This document shows positions 52,043 through 54,993 of a stretch of 54,993 nucleotides of DNA, one piece after another. The notes beneath the pieces were generated by a model, which was given only the letters and a program-made list of their open reading frames with translations, was not told the DNA's origin and did not search any database. Made by a program: the position numbers and the translations under genes. This DNA comes from JABWBJ01 sp036507855 (GTDB taxonomy: Bacteria; Gemmatimonadota; Gemmatimonadetes; Gemmatimonadales; Gemmatimonadaceae): positions 1-54,993 of the forward strand of contig DATCIJ010000058.1 of assembly GCA_036507855.1 (NCBI GenBank). Reading direction: 5' to 3'. How positions within the stretch are numbered: the first letter of the stretch is position 1; each line of letters starts with the position of its first letter.

Positions 52043-53317
52043 GTGCGTCGCAGGACAGTCACCCTCGCCGTCGTTGTCGTTTGCAGCAGTGCACTGGCCT
52101 GTTCGGCCAGCGATGATTCACCCGGCGGCAACGCCGGACTCATCACCGTATTCGACTCCACGGCGGATACTGTCGTAGCACGCGTCGACGGCCAGGTCCC
52201 GGTCTCCGCGCTGCGAAGCATGACCCTGGCGATGCGGATCGCGCCGGCCATGGACGACACATCGCTCTTCACCGAAGTCGCCGACTTCGAGGTCGACGCC
52301 GGGAACAGGATCTGGATCTATGATTTCCAGGGCCGACGGATGTTCCTGTTCGACAGCGCCGGCACACTCGTCAGGCGGATCGGCAGGCAAGGGGCGGGGC
52401 CGGGAGAGTTCAGCCAGGGGAACGGGATGGCCGCGCTCAGCGATACCGGCCTCGCGATTCTCGACTCGCAGAATGCGCGGATTTCGTTCTTCGCGTCAAA
52501 CGGCGATTTCAGGACGAGCTTCTCCGTGCCTTCGGGATTCTCGACCACGAACGGACTCATGAGCGACCGGTCGCACACGCTCTACCTGCGGCGCCCGGTG
52601 ACGCCGCAGCGCGAAGGCGAAATACTGGGCCGGATGGGACTCGTCAGGCTCGGGGTCGATGGTGCGTTCGGCGATTCGCTCGAACCGCCCGATCTTCCCG
52701 TCCAGCGCGACACCTACCTTGCTGTGAGCCCGGACGGCAATGGACGGTCGTCCACGTCCTCGTCCTTTGCGCCTAACTACTTCTGGGACTGGCATCCGGA
52801 CGGCTATTTCGTGGCGGGACACGGCGGGCGATACGAGATCGTCATCGCGCGGCCTGGCGCCAAACCCGTCGTGATCCGCCGCACTGCTACGCCCGTGCCG
52901 CTCCAGACTGACGAGCGCTCCGAAGAGAAGGAGCGTATCACCTTCAGCATGCGGCAGACGCAGCCCGGTTGGACCTGGAACGGACCCGAGATTCCGGAGC
53001 ACAAGGCGCCGCTCACGGGAATCACCGTCGCCCGCGACGGAAACATCTGGGCCAGGGTCGCGGCTCCATCGGAGCGCATTCCTGATGACGAATTGCCGCC
53101 ACAGCGCGAGAAAGGTCCCCCGGTGCGGCACTATCGCTCACCCGCGGTCTACGAGGTCTTCGCGGCGGACGGGCGATTCCTCGGTCGCGTGCCGATGCCG
53201 CCGCGCACAGCACTGATCCAGGCCGACGGGGACTTCTTCTGGGGCGTCATGCGCGATGCCGATGACCTCCCGTCGGTGGTTCGGTTCCGACTGAGCGTGC
53301 CCTTCCATCAGGAATAG
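52043..53317 (+). CDS. Six-bladed beta-propeller lipoprotein
   Basis: This is a 424-aa lipoprotein: MRRRTVTLAVVVV leads to a lipobox (SALA-C, residue 20). The rest is propeller-like, with repeats such as DFEVDAGNRIWIYDFQGRRMFLFD and IGRQGAGPGEF, the latter a signature of NHL/6-bladed propeller proteins. The ligand is unknown. The GTG at 52043 was chosen for a GGAGAG ribosome site six bases upstream and the immediate signal peptide; the frame is open from a GTG at 51998. It lies 63 bp after the BIG2-PPC gene. Confidence 0.8.
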   Translation: MRRRTVTLAVVVVCSSALACSASDDSPGGNAGLITVFDSTADTVVARVDGQVPVSALRSMTLAMRIAPAMDDTSLFTEVADFEVDAGNRIWIYDFQGRRMFLFDSAGTLVRRIGRQGAGPGEFSQGNGMAALSDTGLAILDSQNARISFFASNGDFRTSFSVPSGFSTTNGLMSDRSHTLYLRRPVTPQREGEILGRMGLVRLGVDGAFGDSLEPPDLPVQRDTYLAVSPDGNGRSSTSSSFAPNYFWDWHPDGYFVAGHGGRYEIVIARPGAKPVVIRRTATPVPLQTDERSEEKERITFSMRQTQPGWTWNGPEIPEHKAPLTGITVARDGNIWARVAAPSERIPDDELPPQREKGPPVRHYRSPAVYEVFAADGRFLGRVPMPPRTALIQADGDFFWGVMRDADDLPSVVRFRLSVPFHQE

Positions 53318-53405
53318 CCGAAGCCCGGCCGATCGGGGCCGCCCTGCTGGTGTCGTGGTGCGCGTAGCGCGATCTTTTTCGCACCCGCCACCGCAGCCCA
53401 GCGAC

Positions 53406-54383
53406 ATGACTGCCTTCGACGCCGGATTTCCCCGCTCATCGCGTGTCCACATTGCCCGTGTGCTCTCGCTCGCCGTCTCGCTGGCGGCATGCGCACCGCG
53501 TGGCGGCATCGTGACCGCGCCGATCAGCGTGCCGGGCGTTCGGGGAGTGGACGTGGCCTCCGGCCGAGACCTGTCGTTCGACGAGCTCACCAGGCGCCTT
53601 GCCGGCGCTGACGTCGTTTTCTTCGGCGAACAGCACGACGATCCGGAAACGCATCGCGTGGAGTTCGGCCTGCTCGATGCGCTCGGCCGCACGGGCCGCC
53701 CGGTCATCCTCTCGTTCGAAATGTTCGAGCGCGACGCGCAGCCCATGCTCAACGACTACCTCGCCGGCCGAATGAGCGAGTCCGATTTTCTGGCGAAGTC
53801 GCGGCCGTGGGACCGCTACGTCACTGATTACCGCCCGATGGTCGAGCTGGCGAAGGCGAAAGGATGGCCCGTGGTCGCCTCGAACATCCCACGCCCCATG
53901 GCGTCAGCCGTCGGCCGCAAGGGACTCGCCGCGCTCGATACGCTGACGCCGATCGAACGTGGCTGGGCGGCGCGCGACATCCAGTGCCCCGAAGACGCCT
54001 ATCGCGCCCGTTTCATGGAAACGATGCGCGGGCACTCGCCTGGCGGCGCGCTATCGTCACCTGGCGACACGCTGCCCACGGCGGTCGCGACGCGATTCTA
54101 CCTGGCGCAGTGCATCAAGGACGAGACGATGGCCGAAGCTATTGTCGTGGCCAGGGAGCACTCGCCGAGAAACGCGATTGTTGTTCACTACGACGGCGCG
54201 TTCCACAGCGACTACCGGCAGGGCACGGTCGACCGCGCCCGCCGCCGCGCACCGCACCTGCGCCTGGCCGTAATCACCGCCGTTCCGGTCGTCGACCCAT
54301 CCACGGCCACGCTTGCCGATCACGCTGGCCGAGCGGACTACATAATTTTCACAAAACGCATCCCGCCCAGGCCTGCGAAGTGA
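53406..54383 (+). CDS. ChaN-like (DUF399) lipoprotein
   Basis: This is a 325-aa lipoprotein with a lipobox (SLAA-C, about residue 22). The main domain has ChaN/EreA-like features: VVFFGEQHDDPETHRVEFGLL, ILSFEMFERDAQ, LNDYLAGRMSESDFL, and a late NAIVVHYDGAFHSDYRQG. ChaN proteins bind heme or iron at the outer membrane; the His-rich EQHDDPETH motif is retained. A role in iron or heme handling is family knowledge, not proven here. It starts 88 bp after the propeller gene. Confidence 0.82.
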   Translation: MTAFDAGFPRSSRVHIARVLSLAVSLAACAPRGGIVTAPISVPGVRGVDVASGRDLSFDELTRRLAGADVVFFGEQHDDPETHRVEFGLLDALGRTGRPVILSFEMFERDAQPMLNDYLAGRMSESDFLAKSRPWDRYVTDYRPMVELAKAKGWPVVASNIPRPMASAVGRKGLAALDTLTPIERGWAARDIQCPEDAYRARFMETMRGHSPGGALSSPGDTLPTAVATRFYLAQCIKDETMAEAIVVAREHSPRNAIVVHYDGAFHSDYRQGTVDRARRRAPHLRLAVITAVPVVDPSTATLADHAGRADYIIFTKRIPPRPAK

Positions 54384-54435
54384 CGAGTGCAGATTCCAGA
54401 TCACTTTCAGCGCTAGACTGAGCGAAACAAGGGCT

Positions 54436-54485
54436 CACGCGGAGGCGCGGAGTGAGCTCTCCGTTCCGCTCCGCGTCTCCGCGTG
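54436..54485. repeat. 17-bp imperfect inverted repeat before the amidohydrolase gene
   Basis: CACGCGGAGGCGCGGAG (54436-54452) and CTCCGCGTCTCCGCGTG (54469-54485) pair with one mismatch around a 16-base loop. It lies between the ChaN-like stop and the next ATG, as a terminator or a dispersed repeat. Confidence 0.6.
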
Positions 54486-54500
54486 CCAATCAAAAAGAAT

Positions 54501-54993
54501 ATGACAAATCGAACCTTGATCCTCGCAACGTGGTTGGCTGCAGCTCCCGCTGTGGCGCAAGACGCGCCAGCCGATCCCTCGACGCGCCTCATCGCCGCCA
54601 TCGACGCCAAGGGCACGCATTACTCTGAACTGGCCAAACAGATCTGGTCGTTCGCCGAGGTCGGATACCAGGAGGTCAGGAGCAGCGCGCTGCTCGCAAC
54701 GGAACTCGAGACCGCGGGCTTCAAGGTCACGCGCGGAGTGGTCGGCATTCCCACCGCCTTCGTCGCGGAATTCGGGAGCGGCAAGCCGGTCATCGGCATA
54801 CTCGGCGAGTTCGACGCGCTGCCGGGCCTGTCGCAGGATGCGACGCCGCTGCAGAAGGCGATCGTCGCCAATGCCGCCGGTCATGGGTGCGGCCACAACC
54901 TGTTCGGCGTTGGTTCCGCCGCCGCCGCGATCGCGGTCAAGGACTGGATGACGGCCAACCGCATAACGGGAACGCTGCGATACTACGGCACGC
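54501..54993 (+). CDS. M20-family amidohydrolase/peptidase, 5' part
   Basis: The frame is open to the window end, so only the first 164 residues are visible. A signal peptide (MTNRTLILATWLAAAPAVAQ) is followed by the M20 N-terminus: IWSFAEVGYQE, then GILGEFDALPGLSQ with a metal-binding Asp, and AGHGCGHNLFGVGS with the next metal ligands. This resembles AbgB-type aminobenzoyl-glutamate hydrolases and other M20D enzymes, which cleave amide bonds with two zinc ions. Export is suggested by the signal. The ATG is preceded by an A-rich AAAAAGAA stretch. Confidence 0.85.
   Translation, partial: MTNRTLILATWLAAAPAVAQDAPADPSTRLIAAIDAKGTHYSELAKQIWSFAEVGYQEVRSSALLATELETAGFKVTRGVVGIPTAFVAEFGSGKPVIGILGEFDALPGLSQDATPLQKAIVANAAGHGCGHNLFGVGSAAAAIAVKDWMTANRITGTLRYYGT

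Overview
The window is a gene-dense, high-GC chromosomal segment of a diderm bacterium. An RND efflux system, a complete type II secretion (T2SS) operon with secretin, lipobox lipoproteins and twin-arginine (Tat) substrates show the outer membrane. The gene mix (Asp-box/VPS10-type secreted protein, S9 peptidase, DUF1800/DUF1501 pair, BIG2/PPC lipoproteins, V/A-type ATPase) suggests Gemmatimonadota or a relative. That assignment is inference; there is no rRNA here to test it. No tRNA, rRNA, CRISPR array, insertion sequence or prophage was seen.

Layout. 1-2.4 kb: end of a MatC-like permease and a PLP lyase whose specificity residues fit tyrosine phenol-lyase rather than tryptophanase. 2.5-8.3 kb: a four-gene, tightly spaced operon encoding a STAS antagonist, an 850-aa fusion (isochorismatase-like, APH-like kinase, NUDT9-like domain with a ruined Nudix box), a CysQ/IMPase-type phosphatase, and a PAS-PP2C-HATPase protein combining RsbU-like and RsbW-like activities. 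This is the best candidate for an undescribed system: partner-switching wired to a predicted ADP-ribose-type sensor. 8.4-12 kb: a propeller protein and a convergent S9 peptidase separated by a long inverted repeat. 12-17.6 kb (minus strand): PhoD phosphatase, a PAS-GGDEF cyclase and a GAF-GGDEF-EAL protein. 17.8-18.9 kb: sarcosine-oxidase-like flavoenzyme. 19-27.3 kb: complete nine-gene V/A-ATPase operon. 27.4-31.7 kb: RND adaptor and pump. 31.8-33.7 kb (minus): SDR and GT2. 33.9-37 kb: Asp-box protein. 37.2-46.6 kb: T2SS operon H-I-J-K-L-M-C-D-E-F-G, with odd translation starts for GspH and GspI. 46.9-49.9 kb: DUF1800 and DUF1501 Tat proteins. 50-54.4 kb: envelope lipoproteins (cupredoxin, BIG2-PPC, propeller, ChaN-like). 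54.5 kb to the end: a 5' fragment of an M20 amidohydrolase.

How the genes fit together. Many genes are translationally coupled. The V-ATPase operon uses ATGA overlaps and the T2SS operon mainly GTGA overlaps. The T2SS and Tat genes serve the same export route as the many secreted proteins here. Several spacers carry short tandem heptamers of differing sequence, often arranged as inverted pairs. The heptanucleotide GTTAGGC recurs on both strands and accounts for most TTA leucine codons that I located.
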